A stretch of DNA of 64,000 nt from Candidatus Gastranaerophilales bacterium (GCA_944325085.1 CALUYT010000013.1:1-64000); one strand, 5' to 3'. Positions 1 through 8,721 are shown, counted from the first letter of the stretch. Notes: generated by a model not told the origin, from the letters alone. Program-made: numbers and translations.

Positions 1-2
1 AT

Positions 3-215
3 CGAAAAATCTTAAAATTAGCCGGAGTAAAGCAGATAAGATTTCACGACTTGCGGCATACATACGCAAGTCTTTTAATATCAAAAGATTTGAATATTAA
101 ATACATCCAAAAACAAATGGGGCATTCATCTTTTGAAGTTACCATGAATACCTATGCGCATCTTATGCCCGAAGTTTATGAAAAAAGTAAGCAGGCCATT
201 GATACATTGATTTAA
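3..215 (+). CDS. Tyrosine recombinase/integrase, C-terminal part (5' end outside window)
   Basis: Reading frame 3 is open from the window edge to a TAA at 213-215 and encodes about 70 residues of the catalytic domain of a tyrosine recombinase. The HDLRHTYASLL stretch supplies the His-x-x-Arg pair, MGHSS the next conserved His, and NTYAHLMP the nucleophilic Tyr, in the order and spacing of the family. Such enzymes cut and rejoin DNA at attachment sites of phages and integrative elements. The gene runs towards an initiator tRNA gene whose 3' end faces it, the usual geometry of an element integrated in a tRNA. The N-terminal part and the rest of the element lie to the left of the window. Confidence 0.93.
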   Translation, partial: RKILKLAGVKQIRFHDLRHTYASLLISKDLNIKYIQKQMGHSSFEVTMNTYAHLMPEVYEKSKQAIDTLI

Positions 216-234
216 AATCAATGCTAAAATTTCT

Positions 235-256
235 TGGGAACAATTTGGGAACAATT
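235..256. repeat. Two perfect 11-bp tandem copies downstream of the integrase
   Basis: The 11-mer TGGGAACAATT occurs twice back to back just after the integrase stop codon and before the tRNA 3' end. Arm-type binding sites of tyrosine integrases are short direct repeats in this position, so this is a candidate arm site; that role is inference. Confidence 0.5.
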
Positions 257-272
257 AACCATTATTTGACTA

Positions 273-308
273 AAAAAGAGAGTTTCAATTTTCTTGAAAC
301 CCTCTTTT
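273..308. terminator. Bidirectional terminator between integrase and tRNA-fMet
   Basis: An inverted repeat of the form AAAGAG..GTTTCAA / TTGAAAC..CTCTTT flanks a short T-rich loop and has A- and T-runs on its two sides. It lies between the convergent integrase and tRNA genes and could end transcription from both. Confidence 0.6.
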
Positions 309-314
309 GATAAA

Positions 315-391
<77 letters not shown>

Positions 392-460
392 ATATTATCG
401 CTTACAACTCATTATTAAACGCTAAAAAATAAAAATCAACCCTTTTTATTTTTATATTTT

Positions 461-784
461 TTATTTTAAATTCTTTGCAATTAAATACAATGTTTTTATT
501 TTTTCATAACTGCTTGCATCTATTATAGATTTTAATCGCTCTTTTAAAACTGTTTCTTGTTGTAAATAATCATTATCAAATAAATCTTGAATACTACAAC
601 CAAATACATTTGATAATTTATTTAATGTACTAAGTTTTGGAAAAGATAAACCCCTTTCTATCATTGAAACTTGACGCTGAGTTATATCTAATTTTGCACT
701 CAAATCCTCTTGAGATAACAAAACTCTCTCCCTATATTCTTTTACTTTTTTCCCAAAAACTTTTTTTATATCTTCATCATTCAT
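461..784 (-). CDS. XRE-family helix-turn-helix regulator
   Basis: A 107-residue DNA-binding protein with a Cro/CI-type helix-turn-helix near residues 20-50 (SQEDLSAKLDITQRQVSMIE, then a conserved PKLSTLNKLSNVFG segment) and a short helical tail. I chose the ATG at 784 over the in-frame ATG at 823 because GGAG lies 7 nt upstream and the resulting N-terminus (MNDEDIKKVFGKKV) aligns with the paralogue at 44743-45072 (MNEQQLKTLFGNRV). It is transcribed away from a GT2 glycosyltransferase 160 bp off. The paralogue has the same divergent relation to another glycosyltransferase, so local control of surface-polysaccharide genes is a reasonable inference. Confidence 0.85.
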   Translation of the reverse strand: MNDEDIKKVFGKKVKEYRERVLLSQEDLSAKLDITQRQVSMIERGLSFPKLSTLNKLSNVFGCSIQDLFDNDYLQQETVLKERLKSIIDASSYEKIKTLYLIAKNLK

Positions 785-948
785 TAATTTGCTCCAAAAT
801 TTATTATAAAAATTATTTTTCACAAATTAAACATTGTTTTATATTGTTTTATTTATCTATTTATGATATTTAAAATTGTATTATATGATATTAAATATCA
901 TTTATACAAACAAAAGCATCATTAAATATCTTATATAAGGGGTTAATT

Positions 949-1794
949 ATGGACAACGTACAAATTTCTATTATTATTCCAATTTTCAATTCGGAAAAAT
1001 ATCTAAAACGATGTTTAGATAGTCTGACAAATCAAACATTTAAAGATATAGAAATAATTTGTATTAATGATGGATCAACAGATAATTCCCTAAAAATTTT
1101 AGAAAATTATAAAAACATTGATGATAGAATAAAAATTATCAATCAAAATAATCAAGGTCAATCTGTTGCCAGAAATGTTGGGATTAAAGTAGCTACAGGA
1201 AAATATATTGCTTTTGTAGATGCTGATGATTGGGTTGATAAAGATTTTTTTGAAAAACTTTATGACGCTGCAGAAAAAAACAATTGTGATATAGCGGTCG
1301 GAGGAATAATCAGACTTCACAAATTCAATAAAAAATTCCACTTAAAATTTGACCAAGAAATAATTACTGAAGACGTTAATAAAAAATTTGAAATATGCGA
1401 TGTTCCTGAATTATCTTACGTTTGGAACAAAATATATAAAAAAGAAGCTTTTATAAAAAACAATCTAAAGTTTGAAGAAGGTATATTTTATGAAGATGTA
1501 ATCTTAACTCCAGAAATCTTATACACTCTAGGTAAGCTTATTGCAGTACCCGGAACATACTATTATTACTGGAGAAGTTCAAATTCTACAGTTACTCAAA
1601 GATCAAATAAAGCAAATAAAGATTCTATTTACGCACATAACAAAGCTAAAAACTATATATCAGAACACAACATAGATATATCAACTCATGAACCTATTAC
1701 AAAAAGATACAAAATTTTAGGCATGACAATTTTAAAAATAAGACAAAAAGGTAATAAAAAAACAACATCTCTTTTCAATATTATAAAATGGTAA
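949..1794 (+). CDS. GT2-family glycosyltransferase
   Basis: A 281-residue GT-A fold glycosyltransferase of family 2. Visible are the N-terminal nucleotide-sugar strand SIIIPIFNSEKYL, the NDGSTDNS motif near residue 40, and the metal-binding DxD-type VDADDW at about 90-95. YEDV further on is the position of the catalytic acidic pair in this family. It probably adds a sugar to a surface polysaccharide or lipid-linked glycan at the cytoplasmic membrane; donor and acceptor cannot be read from the sequence. The C-terminal tail KILGMTILKIRQK resembles a short hydrophobic/basic segment in the glycosyltransferase at 45225. The start has AGGGG 8 nt upstream. It is divergent from the XRE gene at 461-784. 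Confidence 0.9.
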   Translation: MDNVQISIIIPIFNSEKYLKRCLDSLTNQTFKDIEIICINDGSTDNSLKILENYKNIDDRIKIINQNNQGQSVARNVGIKVATGKYIAFVDADDWVDKDFFEKLYDAAEKNNCDIAVGGIIRLHKFNKKFHLKFDQEIITEDVNKKFEICDVPELSYVWNKIYKKEAFIKNNLKFEEGIFYEDVILTPEILYTLGKLIAVPGTYYYYWRSSNSTVTQRSNKANKDSIYAHNKAKNYISEHNIDISTHEPITKRYKILGMTILKIRQKGNKKTTSLFNIIKW

Positions 1795-1875
1795 TTTTTA
1801 AACTTAATTTTATAGAATAACAACCTATACCAGTTAGGTAATAAAAATTAAAAATATTTAGTTTAGAGTATTCAT

Positions 1876-2625
1876 ATGAAAAAACTAACTTCTATATTTT
1901 TAATATTATTAATTTTGTGTAGTCTTACACCAATCAAAGTATTTGCACAAGAAGTGCAAAATTATGATTGTGAATGTATAAAAGCAACTGAAGCACTTGC
2001 TCAAACACATTCAAAAGCCCCTTGCAATCATGTAAACATTACAGATAATTACTATATACTAGCAAAAGGTGATGTAATAAAAATCGCTTTTGAATGCAAA
2101 TTTCTATCAGAATGTGCAAAAGAAGGAGATTGCTTAACCTTTTATATCCCAAAAGATATCTGTACATCTTGCGGAACTCTTATTTTACCTATGGGAACAA
2201 AACTCACAGGTTACATAAGAGGTATCAGTAAACAAAAAAAATTAAATAAAAATGCCAGAGTTTACGTAAGCATAACCAAGCTAATCTTACCTGACAATAC
2301 AGAATTAGATATCAAAGCAAAACCATTTTCAAAAGATTTTTCCCTTGTTGAAAACGGTTGGATGACAGCAGGAAAACTTGCAGCATCTACAATTGGACTA
2401 GGTGCAATAGGTACAGGCGCAGGAGCAGGCTTAGCATTCATTCCAAAGCCACATAAAATAGCAGTAGGTGCCGCCGCAATCGGGCTTCCTGTAGGTTGTT
2501 TTATTGGTCTTATGACTGGACTATTAACACCCGGACTAAAATATCATGCAAAAGCAGGTGAAGAAATTTACATAATTCTTTGCGATAACCTTTGTATTCC
2601 TAAATGTAATATCAAAGAATTTTAA
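1876..2625 (+). CDS. Exported protein of unknown function, Cys-rich, with Gly-rich hydrophobic segment
   Basis: The 249-residue product begins with a clear Sec signal peptide (MKK, a hydrophobic stretch, likely cleavage after VFA-Q near residue 24). The mature part has about ten cysteines, many in pairs (DCECIK, CTSCG, CDNLCIPKC), which suggests disulfides outside the cytoplasm. A strand-rich segment (LPMGTKLTGYIRGI ... ARVYVSITKLIL) recalls beta-barrel regions of VirB10/TrbI-like proteins, but that resemblance is weak. Residues 165-215 form a long Gly/Ala-rich hydrophobic stretch that could insert in a membrane. I do not recognise the family. It converges on creD with a 4-bp overlap. Confidence 0.7.
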   Translation: MKKLTSIFLILLILCSLTPIKVFAQEVQNYDCECIKATEALAQTHSKAPCNHVNITDNYYILAKGDVIKIAFECKFLSECAKEGDCLTFYIPKDICTSCGTLILPMGTKLTGYIRGISKQKKLNKNARVYVSITKLILPDNTELDIKAKPFSKDFSLVENGWMTAGKLAASTIGLGAIGTGAGAGLAFIPKPHKIAVGAAAIGLPVGCFIGLMTGLLTPGLKYHAKAGEEIYIILCDNLCIPKCNIKEF

Positions 2626-3866
2626 TTGCCATCATACCATTCAACATTTCTTGTTGCATACATAATTGCAGCAATTATCACAAACAAGATAAAACTTCCG
2701 ATTAATAATGAAAGATCTTGTATAACCAACAATGTATATAAGAAGGTATATAGCAATAACATAACAACTGTAATTAATATGGTAAATTTCAAATTTTCTT
2801 TTTTAGTTAATACAAAATATGTATATAAAGAAATCAAACCAACCGTAAATAATACTGCAATGATATAAGCATAAATAAACGGTAAAAATTCCGATACAGA
2901 TGTTAATAATAAATAAAATATCAATAATGCGCCACCCATAAGCATATATTGAATTGGGTGAATTAATGTACTTTTATCTGAAGTTATTTCAAATACATAA
3001 TAAGCAACAAAAGTCAGTAACAAAAATAAAAACGCATACTTAACTGACCTATCAGCCATTCTATAATTATCCACAGGAGTAAGCAATGATACTGAAACTT
3101 TTGCAATTCCATCATCTTGAATATAATACTGATTTTCTAGTTCATTTTTATTTTCAGACTTTAAAGTAGCTATCTTTGGAATTGACCACTCTGCTGAAAA
3201 ATCTTTATTTGTAATCTTACGTTTTGCAGGTAAAAAATTACCTTCAAAACTTGGATCTTTCCAATTTCCGACAATAGATATTTTGCTTATTGTTCCTGAC
3301 GGAACAACAGATAATTTATTTAATCCTCTTAATTTATACTGAATTTCAAAAGGTATTCTATCAGAATTAGTTGTCAGATATTTTACATAAACATTATCAT
3401 CAACCGGCTTAAATGTTTCATTTAAAACTTGAAACTTTGGAGCTTCGATAAACCCTTTAGAATCAGTAACATCAAATGATAATTCTGATTTAATATTCCT
3501 TAAATTTCTATATGTATTTTTAAATTCTCCCTTTGCAATTACATCAGCGGTATAAACAGGGACCTTAAATATTCCTTTTTGCCTAATTTCAGTTTTTATA
3601 TTTACTTTTACATTATATTCTCCAAGACTAAGCTCTTGTTTTGGATTTTTCTTATCTTTCCCAATTGTCAAAAACATTTTAGGAGCATTCAAAACCTGAG
3701 ATTTTGCCCAAGACTGCTCAATATTTTTTACAGCCTCATCTTTATAATTTTCCCTATCATTTATAATTCCAAATAAAAATGCAATAGGAATTAACAATAT
3801 AATCAATGAGAATAATATTACATAAAATTTTTTTAATTTACTGTTTAAAATTTTACCCTCAGCCAT
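2622..3866 (-). CDS. creD: CreD-like inner-membrane protein
   Basis: A 414-residue membrane protein matching the CreD family in layout: an N-terminal transmembrane helix (about residues 12-33), the family motif region EAVKNIEQSWAKSQVLNAP right after it, a large extracytoplasmic domain to about residue 270, and then about six helices to the C-terminus. In E. coli CreD belongs to the CreBC regulon and is linked to envelope integrity and colicin/beta-lactam tolerance; its biochemical role is unknown. No creB or creC is adjacent here. The start is well supported by TAGGAGG 6 nt before the ATG. Confidence 0.88.
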   Translation of the reverse strand: MAEGKILNSKLKKFYVILFSLIILLIPIAFLFGIINDRENYKDEAVKNIEQSWAKSQVLNAPKMFLTIGKDKKNPKQELSLGEYNVKVNIKTEIRQKGIFKVPVYTADVIAKGEFKNTYRNLRNIKSELSFDVTDSKGFIEAPKFQVLNETFKPVDDNVYVKYLTTNSDRIPFEIQYKLRGLNKLSVVPSGTISKISIVGNWKDPSFEGNFLPAKRKITNKDFSAEWSIPKIATLKSENKNELENQYYIQDDGIAKVSVSLLTPVDNYRMADRSVKYAFLFLLLTFVAYYVFEITSDKSTLIHPIQYMLMGGALLIFYLLLTSVSEFLPFIYAYIIAVLFTVGLISLYTYFVLTKKENLKFTILITVVMLLLYTFLYTLLVIQDLSLLIGSFILFVIIAAIMYATRNVEWYDGN

Positions 3867-3939
3867 AAAAACCTCCTAAATAAATATGTAATATTATTAC
3901 CTTATTTTAATGTATTTATCAATATAAAATTAAAAAATT

Positions 3940-4467
3940 TTAACCCTTTATAGCACCCCAAGCTTTTACATCCCCGCGTTCATATCTAATTAAATAATAT
4001 CCACCGGCAGGAACATACTCGATTGTAGCTTCTTGGTAAATATCTTTTTCAGGATTTACAGGAGGCATACCTTTTTTGGCACGTTTTGCATTAGTTTTAG
4101 CTATTTCCTTTTTTTCTTTTTTTTCTTTCTTCAAGGCTTTTTTGTCTTTAACTACAGCATAAGTTGACATATCAATATCAACTTTGAATACAGGAATTAT
4201 AGCTATAGGCTTTTTAGATTGCATTAGAATAAAGAAATTTCTTTCATCAGAAAGAGCCAATTCATAATGTCCGGGAGGTATTTTATTACCCTTTCCGTCA
4301 CTTATCTCATCAACTATAGATAATGTAGGATATGAGGATTCTCTTAGAGAATATCTATAAATTGCCTGAGTTCCATCAACTAAACCTGCTGTAATCTGAG
4401 GTTCTACAGGATAAACCCTATTTTCAGATTGCATCATTATATTTTCAACATACATACCCTCAAGCAC
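3940..4467 (-). CDS. Unknown protein coupled to rnpA, Lys-rich insertion
   Basis: A 175-residue protein of unrecognised family. It starts with GTG directly after the rnpA stop codon, with GGGGAGAG inside the rnpA 3' end as ribosome binding site, so translation is probably coupled; an internal ATG at 4455 has poorer spacing. The sequence has beta-rich halves (PTLSIVDEISDG, IPPGHYELALSDERNFFILMQ and IEYVPAGGYYLIRYERGDVKAWG) split by a very basic stretch of alternating Lys/Glu near residues 105-135 that could bind RNA. No signal peptide or membrane helix is seen, so it is not YidD or YidC, the usual followers of rnpA. Confidence 0.75.
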   Translation of the reverse strand: MLEGMYVENIMMQSENRVYPVEPQITAGLVDGTQAIYRYSLRESSYPTLSIVDEISDGKGNKIPPGHYELALSDERNFFILMQSKKPIAIIPVFKVDIDMSTYAVVKDKKALKKEKKEKKEIAKTNAKRAKKGMPPVNPEKDIYQEATIEYVPAGGYYLIRYERGDVKAWGAIKG

Positions 4468-4818
4468 TTAAACTCTCCCCAATAAATACTTTATGCTTGA
4501 TTTTATTTCTCCAAAAGACTTATCCAAAGCCTTTTCACTTCCAACAAACACTAATGACATATATTTTTGAGAATTTCCAACCAAATTTTCTTTTAATAAA
4601 AGTCTATAACTTTCTCGCATCAAACGTTTTAATCTATTACGCTTGACAGCTCGCTTATGAACCTTTTTACTTACAACAAAACCAACCTTTGTAGGATATT
4701 CATCTTTTTTCAAAATACCCGCAAACAAAGTTACTCCACCCGTATGGGAGGAGTTTTTAACTTTATATGTAGCTTTAAAAGCTGATCTTTTTTTTAATCT
4801 ATACTGCTTTGGTAACAT
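4468..4818 (-). CDS. rnpA: Ribonuclease P protein component
   Basis: The 116-residue basic protein carries the family signature RNRLKRLMRESYR at residues about 60-72 and the N-terminal LPKQYRLKKRSAFKATYK. It binds the catalytic RNase P RNA and helps it remove 5' leaders from pre-tRNA. It lies downstream of rpmH in the order common to most bacteria, with a 92-bp gap, and GGAG precedes its ATG. Its stop codon directly abuts the next gene. Confidence 0.95.
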   Translation of the reverse strand: MLPKQYRLKKRSAFKATYKVKNSSHTGGVTLFAGILKKDEYPTKVGFVVSKKVHKRAVKRNRLKRLMRESYRLLLKENLVGNSQKYMSLVFVGSEKALDKSFGEIKSSIKYLLGRV

Positions 4819-4910
4819 TTTGACTCCGTATTCTGCTAATCGCTTAAACGGGTCTGAGTTTTAATTAACAATAAAAATTAATTTAAACGTCGCCCTCAGC
4901 TTTTGATATA

Positions 4911-5063
4911 CTAAGCACGTTTTTTAGCAGTGATAGAAACTTTATGACGACCACGAGCTCTACGTCTGTTGATAACTTCTCTACCGCCCGGTGTTGACAT
5001 TCTTGCTCTGAAACCGCTTACATTTTGTCTTTTTCTTTTTGTTCCTTCTAGTGTACGTCTCAT
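4911..5063 (-). CDS. rpmH: 50S ribosomal protein L34
   Basis: A 50-codon gene on the minus strand encoding [20 protein letters not shown] followed by a continuation rich in Arg and Lys that includes the family block [19 protein letters not shown] and ends ITAKKRA. Length, charge and motif order are those of L34, a small protein of the large ribosomal subunit. AAGGAAAT lies upstream of the ATG. It leads the rnpA operon. Confidence 0.96.
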   Translation of the reverse strand: MRRTLEGTKRKRQNVSGFRARMSTPGGREVINRRRARGRHKVSITAKKRA

Positions 5064-5196
5064 AATCTTTATTTCCTTTTACTATTTATCATCGTATAAT
5101 TCAAATGTTATAGTAAAAAAAGTAAATAGTCAACAAATAGAATACCCAAGATTAATTATTATGAAGTACCAAGCTTACATTTTAAGCTATTTTAAA

Positions 5197-5484
5197 TTAA
5201 AAATGCATATCAAAACTTGGATTTCTTCCATTTACACGTTCATCTTCAATACGCATAGCTGAACCGATTGTAAAATTCTGAGCATTCGTTTTACTAATTT
5301 CAAAAGCTACATCACCATTAAACACAGATTCATTTTCTTCTAAAAATTCAAATAATGGTGCAGCAGGAGATTTAACAAGTTCTTCTAATGTTTCACCTGC
5401 TTGCTGCAATGTTCTTTCAGGAACTCTTACGTTCATCCCAAAAGGTTTATACGGTCTGTTAAATGTGAAATTTGAATCTGACAT
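5197..5484 (-). CDS. Small protein of unknown function with N-terminal PFGMNV motif
   Basis: A 95-residue product starting MSDSNFTFNRPYKPFGMNV. I chose the ATG at 5484, with GAGGAA 7-8 nt upstream, over an in-frame TTG at 5535 and ATGs at 5526 and 5514. The middle is an amphipathic helix (ERTLQQAGETLEELVKSPAA) and the end is polar. No signal peptide, membrane helix or known domain is visible. The early Phe-Gly-Met resembles a short N-terminal motif in several other small proteins of the window. It lies upstream of rpmH on the same strand but 133 bp away. Confidence 0.65.
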   Translation of the reverse strand: MSDSNFTFNRPYKPFGMNVRVPERTLQQAGETLEELVKSPAAPLFEFLEENESVFNGDVAFEISKTNAQNFTIGSAMRIEDERVNGRNPSFDMHF

Positions 5485-5609
5485 TTTATATTCCTCTAAC
5501 TTAAGATTACTCATGTTATCGGACATTTTTCTCAAAAATTTAATTTTAAATGTAATTTTATTAACTTATGTTAATAAATAATCCGCTTTAATTATGTTAT
5601 TATTTAGAT

Positions 5610-6710
5610 ATGAAAGCATTAAAAGATTTTGAAAACGAACTGAATAAATGCTCAAAATGCGGATTATGTGAACCTGCTTGCCCTTTATTTAAAATTACTC
5701 CAAACGATTGCGTTGCAAGCAAGGGAAAATTCATTATGCTTCACGGGGTAACAAAAGGGGATTTAAAGCTTTCAAAAAACATAAACAAATATCTTGATAT
5801 GTGTTTAAGATGCGGGAAATGTAATCACTTGTGCCCAAGTAACATTGATATCAGACAAATTTTAAATGCCGCGAAATATGAATATATGAAAAACTCTTTC
5901 TGGGGCCATTTTATATTCCTATTAGAAAGCAAATATATATTTAACAACATCATAAGGTTAATATCTAATCTTACAAATTGCTTCAGACCAAAATTTAAAC
6001 AATCTTCAAACAACACAACAACCGTTTTATATTTCAAAGGTTGTGTAAATCAAATGTTTCCAAACACAGACAGATACTTATATAAAATTTTTAAAAACGC
6101 ACCAATAAATATAATAACAGAAGATTTTGACTGCTGTGGACTTCCACTTTTATCAGATGGAAATATGGAAAGATTTATAAACGCTGCAGAATATAATACA
6201 AAACTAATAAACAAAAATAAATATGACTATCTGATTACAGACTGCGCAAGCTGCCAACATACAATAAACGAATACCCAAAATATATAAATGAAACAGTTG
6301 TCCCAGCAGAAAAATCAATAAATTGGGGAGATTTAATTGCAGCAAAAAATATTCATTTCAAATTTAACAAACCAATTAAAGTAACATTCCACAAACCTTG
6401 TCACCTTGATAATGACAACTTTTTACATCATATTTTAAAAAATTGTGAAAATGTTGAATATATTGAAATGAATAATTACGATGACTGTTGTGGTTTTGCA
6501 GGAAGTTTTTCTATAAAAAATTTCAAAACATTTAATAAAATTGCAAAAGAGAAAGCAAATAATATTATTAACACCAAAGCCGACTATGTTATTACAACTT
6601 GTCCAGGGTGCATTTTAGGTTTAAAACACGGATTAAATTTAACTCACAAAAATATAAAAGTTTTAAGCCTATTAGAATTCTTAGCAAAAGCTGACGAAAT
6701 AACCTACTAA
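5610..6710 (+). CDS. GlcF/LutA-type iron-sulfur oxidoreductase subunit
   Basis: A 366-residue protein with two 4Fe-4S ferredoxin motifs at C14-x2-C17-x2-C20-x3-C24-P and C65-x2-C68-x2-C71-x3-C75-P, followed by two CCG domains (FDCCGLP and DDCCGFAGSF, each with upstream Cys/His such as TFHKPCHLD). This is the layout of the Fe-S subunit of glycolate oxidase, lactate utilisation LutA and heterodisulfide-reductase-like enzymes, which pass electrons from a flavin subunit to a membrane or soluble carrier. No flavin subunit (GlcD/LutB-like) is adjacent, so substrate and partner are unknown. It converges on the efflux operon with 4 bp between stops. Confidence 0.85.
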   Translation: MKALKDFENELNKCSKCGLCEPACPLFKITPNDCVASKGKFIMLHGVTKGDLKLSKNINKYLDMCLRCGKCNHLCPSNIDIRQILNAAKYEYMKNSFWGHFIFLLESKYIFNNIIRLISNLTNCFRPKFKQSSNNTTTVLYFKGCVNQMFPNTDRYLYKIFKNAPINIITEDFDCCGLPLLSDGNMERFINAAEYNTKLINKNKYDYLITDCASCQHTINEYPKYINETVVPAEKSINWGDLIAAKNIHFKFNKPIKVTFHKPCHLDNDNFLHHILKNCENVEYIEMNNYDDCCGFAGSFSIKNFKTFNKIAKEKANNIINTKADYVITTCPGCILGLKHGLNLTHKNIKVLSLLEFLAKADEITY

Positions 6711-6714
6711 AAGT

Positions 6715-7944
6715 TTACTCATATCTTAAAGCATCAATAGGATTTAACAAAGAAGCTTTATATGCAGGATAATACCCAAAACCTATACCAATTGCAGCTG
6801 AAAACCCAAGTGACAACAATATAGACGGCAATGTAATCGCAATATTCATGCCGGCAAGCGCGTGCAATATGTACGAACCTATAATACCTATTACCACACC
6901 TAACAAACCTCCTGACATAGAAAGTAAAAAGGATTCTAATAAAAATTGAATACGTATATCAGAAGCTTTTGCCCCAATTGCCATTCTAATACCAATTTCT
7001 TTTGTTCGTTCAGTAACAGATACCAGCATAATATTCATAATACCAATACCGCCAACAATTAACGATACCCCTGCAATAGCACCTAATAACAATGACATAG
7101 TTTTAGTTGTAGATTTAATTGTTTCTTGCATTTCTGCCAAATTTCTAATCTCAAAATCATTTTCTTGAGTTTTACCAATATTATGTCTAATTTGCAAAAG
7201 ATCAGTTATTTCATCATAAGCCAAAGATATAGTATCTTCACCTTGAGCCTTTACGGCAATCATTCTGACTGAACCAGGAAATTCCGTACCAAAAACTTTT
7301 CTTTGAGCAGTTGTTATAGGAATAAATACCATATCATCTTGGTCTTCTCCCATTCCGCTTGAACCTTTTGTTTTTAACAATCCAACAATTTTGAACGGAA
7401 CATTTCCAATTCTTATAGTTTTATTTAAAGGATCGACATCCCCGAACAACTCAGTTGCAACAGTTTGACCAATAACAGCAACTTTTGTACTGTTTTTATT
7501 ATCTTCAGGCAAAAAGCCTCTACCTTCCTGAATTTCATAATTTCTTATTCTGAAATAAGGATTTGTAGTACCGCCAACAGTAGTTGACCAGTTTTGATTA
7601 CCGTAAGTCAATTGTTGGGTTTGAGAAGCATACGGCGCGACAGCTAAAACCCCACGACACTTTTGTTCTATTGCTTCAGCATCTTTTAATGTAAGAGTTG
7701 GACGTGTTCCTGTACCCATTCTAACACCTGCCGACTTGGCTGAGGCTGAACGAACCATTAGAAGGTTACTTCCCATCGCTTCCATCTCTTTAGCTATTTT
7801 TATACTTGCTCCAGAACCAACTGCAAGCATTATAATTACCGCACTTACACCAATTATAATACCTAAGCTTGTAAGCATTGATCTCATTTTATTTATTCTC
7901 AATGACACTGTTGCCATTTTTAATATTGATTTAAAATCTAGCAT
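6715..7944 (-). CDS. macB: MacB-type ABC transporter permease
   Basis: A 409-residue permease: an N-terminal transmembrane helix (SMLTSLGIIIGVSAVIIMLAV), a MacB-type periplasmic core domain of about 230 residues, and three C-terminal FtsX-family helices with the conserved RTKEIGIRMAIGAK segment after the first. E. coli MacB carries its ATPase in the same chain; here the ATPase is the separate gene just upstream (8-bp gap). With MacA and TolC it should form a tripartite pump that expels amphiphilic compounds, peptides or lipoproteins across both membranes. GAGGAAAT precedes the start. It is the last gene of the operon. Confidence 0.9.
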   Translation of the reverse strand: MLDFKSILKMATVSLRINKMRSMLTSLGIIIGVSAVIIMLAVGSGASIKIAKEMEAMGSNLLMVRSASAKSAGVRMGTGTRPTLTLKDAEAIEQKCRGVLAVAPYASQTQQLTYGNQNWSTTVGGTTNPYFRIRNYEIQEGRGFLPEDNKNSTKVAVIGQTVATELFGDVDPLNKTIRIGNVPFKIVGLLKTKGSSGMGEDQDDMVFIPITTAQRKVFGTEFPGSVRMIAVKAQGEDTISLAYDEITDLLQIRHNIGKTQENDFEIRNLAEMQETIKSTTKTMSLLLGAIAGVSLIVGGIGIMNIMLVSVTERTKEIGIRMAIGAKASDIRIQFLLESFLLSMSGGLLGVVIGIIGSYILHALAGMNIAITLPSILLSLGFSAAIGIGFGYYPAYKASLLNPIDALRYE

Positions 7945-7952
7945 ATTTCCTC

Positions 7953-8669
7953 TTATGTTTCTCTTGTCCTATGACTTAACCAAACATCTTTTGGTTCATC
8001 AAGAATAATATTTCCATCTTTAAACTTTACAACACGCTTAGTGTATTCTGCAATATCTGGTTCATGAGTAACTAAAACTATAGTTTTACCCATTTCTTCG
8101 TTTAATCGTATAAAAAATTCCATTACCTCGATACTTGTTTTTGTATCCAAATTTCCAGTAGGTTCATCTGCCAAAATCAAAGGAGCATCATTTACGATAG
8201 CTCTTGCAATAGCTACACGTTGTTGCTGACCTCCTGACATTTGATTTGGCATATGATCTTCTCGTTTTTCAAGACCGACAATTTTTAAAGCCCATCTGGC
8301 TCTTTCAATACGTTCTTCCTCCGGTATTCCCTTGTAAATCATAGGCAAACATACATTATCCAATGCTGATGTTCTTGAAATCAAATTAAACCCTTGAAAA
8401 ATAAAACCTAATTTCTCACATCTAACCATAGCCAAACTATCAGGATCAAGATGAATCATATCTTCACCATCTAAATAATAACTGCCTGAAGTTGGTTTAT
8501 CTAAAGTTCCCAGCATATTCATAAATGTTGATTTTCCGGATCCTGAAGCACCCATTATCGCAACAAACTCTCCTTTTTTAACATTTAAAGATACATCGTT
8601 TAAGGCGTTAAACGAATCTTCACCTGTTTGGTATGTTTTGATTGCATTTTTTACTTCTATTAAATCCAT
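7953..8669 (-). CDS. MacB/LolD-type ABC transporter ATP-binding protein
   Basis: The 238-residue protein has all ABC ATPase motifs: Walker A GASGSGKST (about residues 40-48), Q-loop FQGFNL, signature MSGGQQQRVAIARA, Walker B LILADEPTG and switch His in VTHEPD. It belongs to the LolD/MacB/FtsE branch. It powers the permease encoded 8 bp downstream, and the membrane-fusion gene lies 52 bp upstream. The last residues (KDVWLSHRTRET) extend beyond the core fold. Confidence 0.93.
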   Translation of the reverse strand: MDLIEVKNAIKTYQTGEDSFNALNDVSLNVKKGEFVAIMGASGSGKSTFMNMLGTLDKPTSGSYYLDGEDMIHLDPDSLAMVRCEKLGFIFQGFNLISRTSALDNVCLPMIYKGIPEEERIERARWALKIVGLEKREDHMPNQMSGGQQQRVAIARAIVNDAPLILADEPTGNLDTKTSIEVMEFFIRLNEEMGKTIVLVTHEPDIAEYTKRVVKFKDGNIILDEPKDVWLSHRTRET

Positions 8670-8721
8670 TGATAACCTTTATTTATTTTAATATGCCACA
8701 AATTAACAAACACTTGCACGA

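Noticed and set aside
3940-4467. YidD or YidC in the rnpA operon
   Set aside because: No signal peptide, membrane helices or YidD cysteine/arginine motif in this protein.
4969-5262. Rightward open frame across rpmH
   Set aside because: It is antisense to the well-supported rpmH gene and has no protein-like features.
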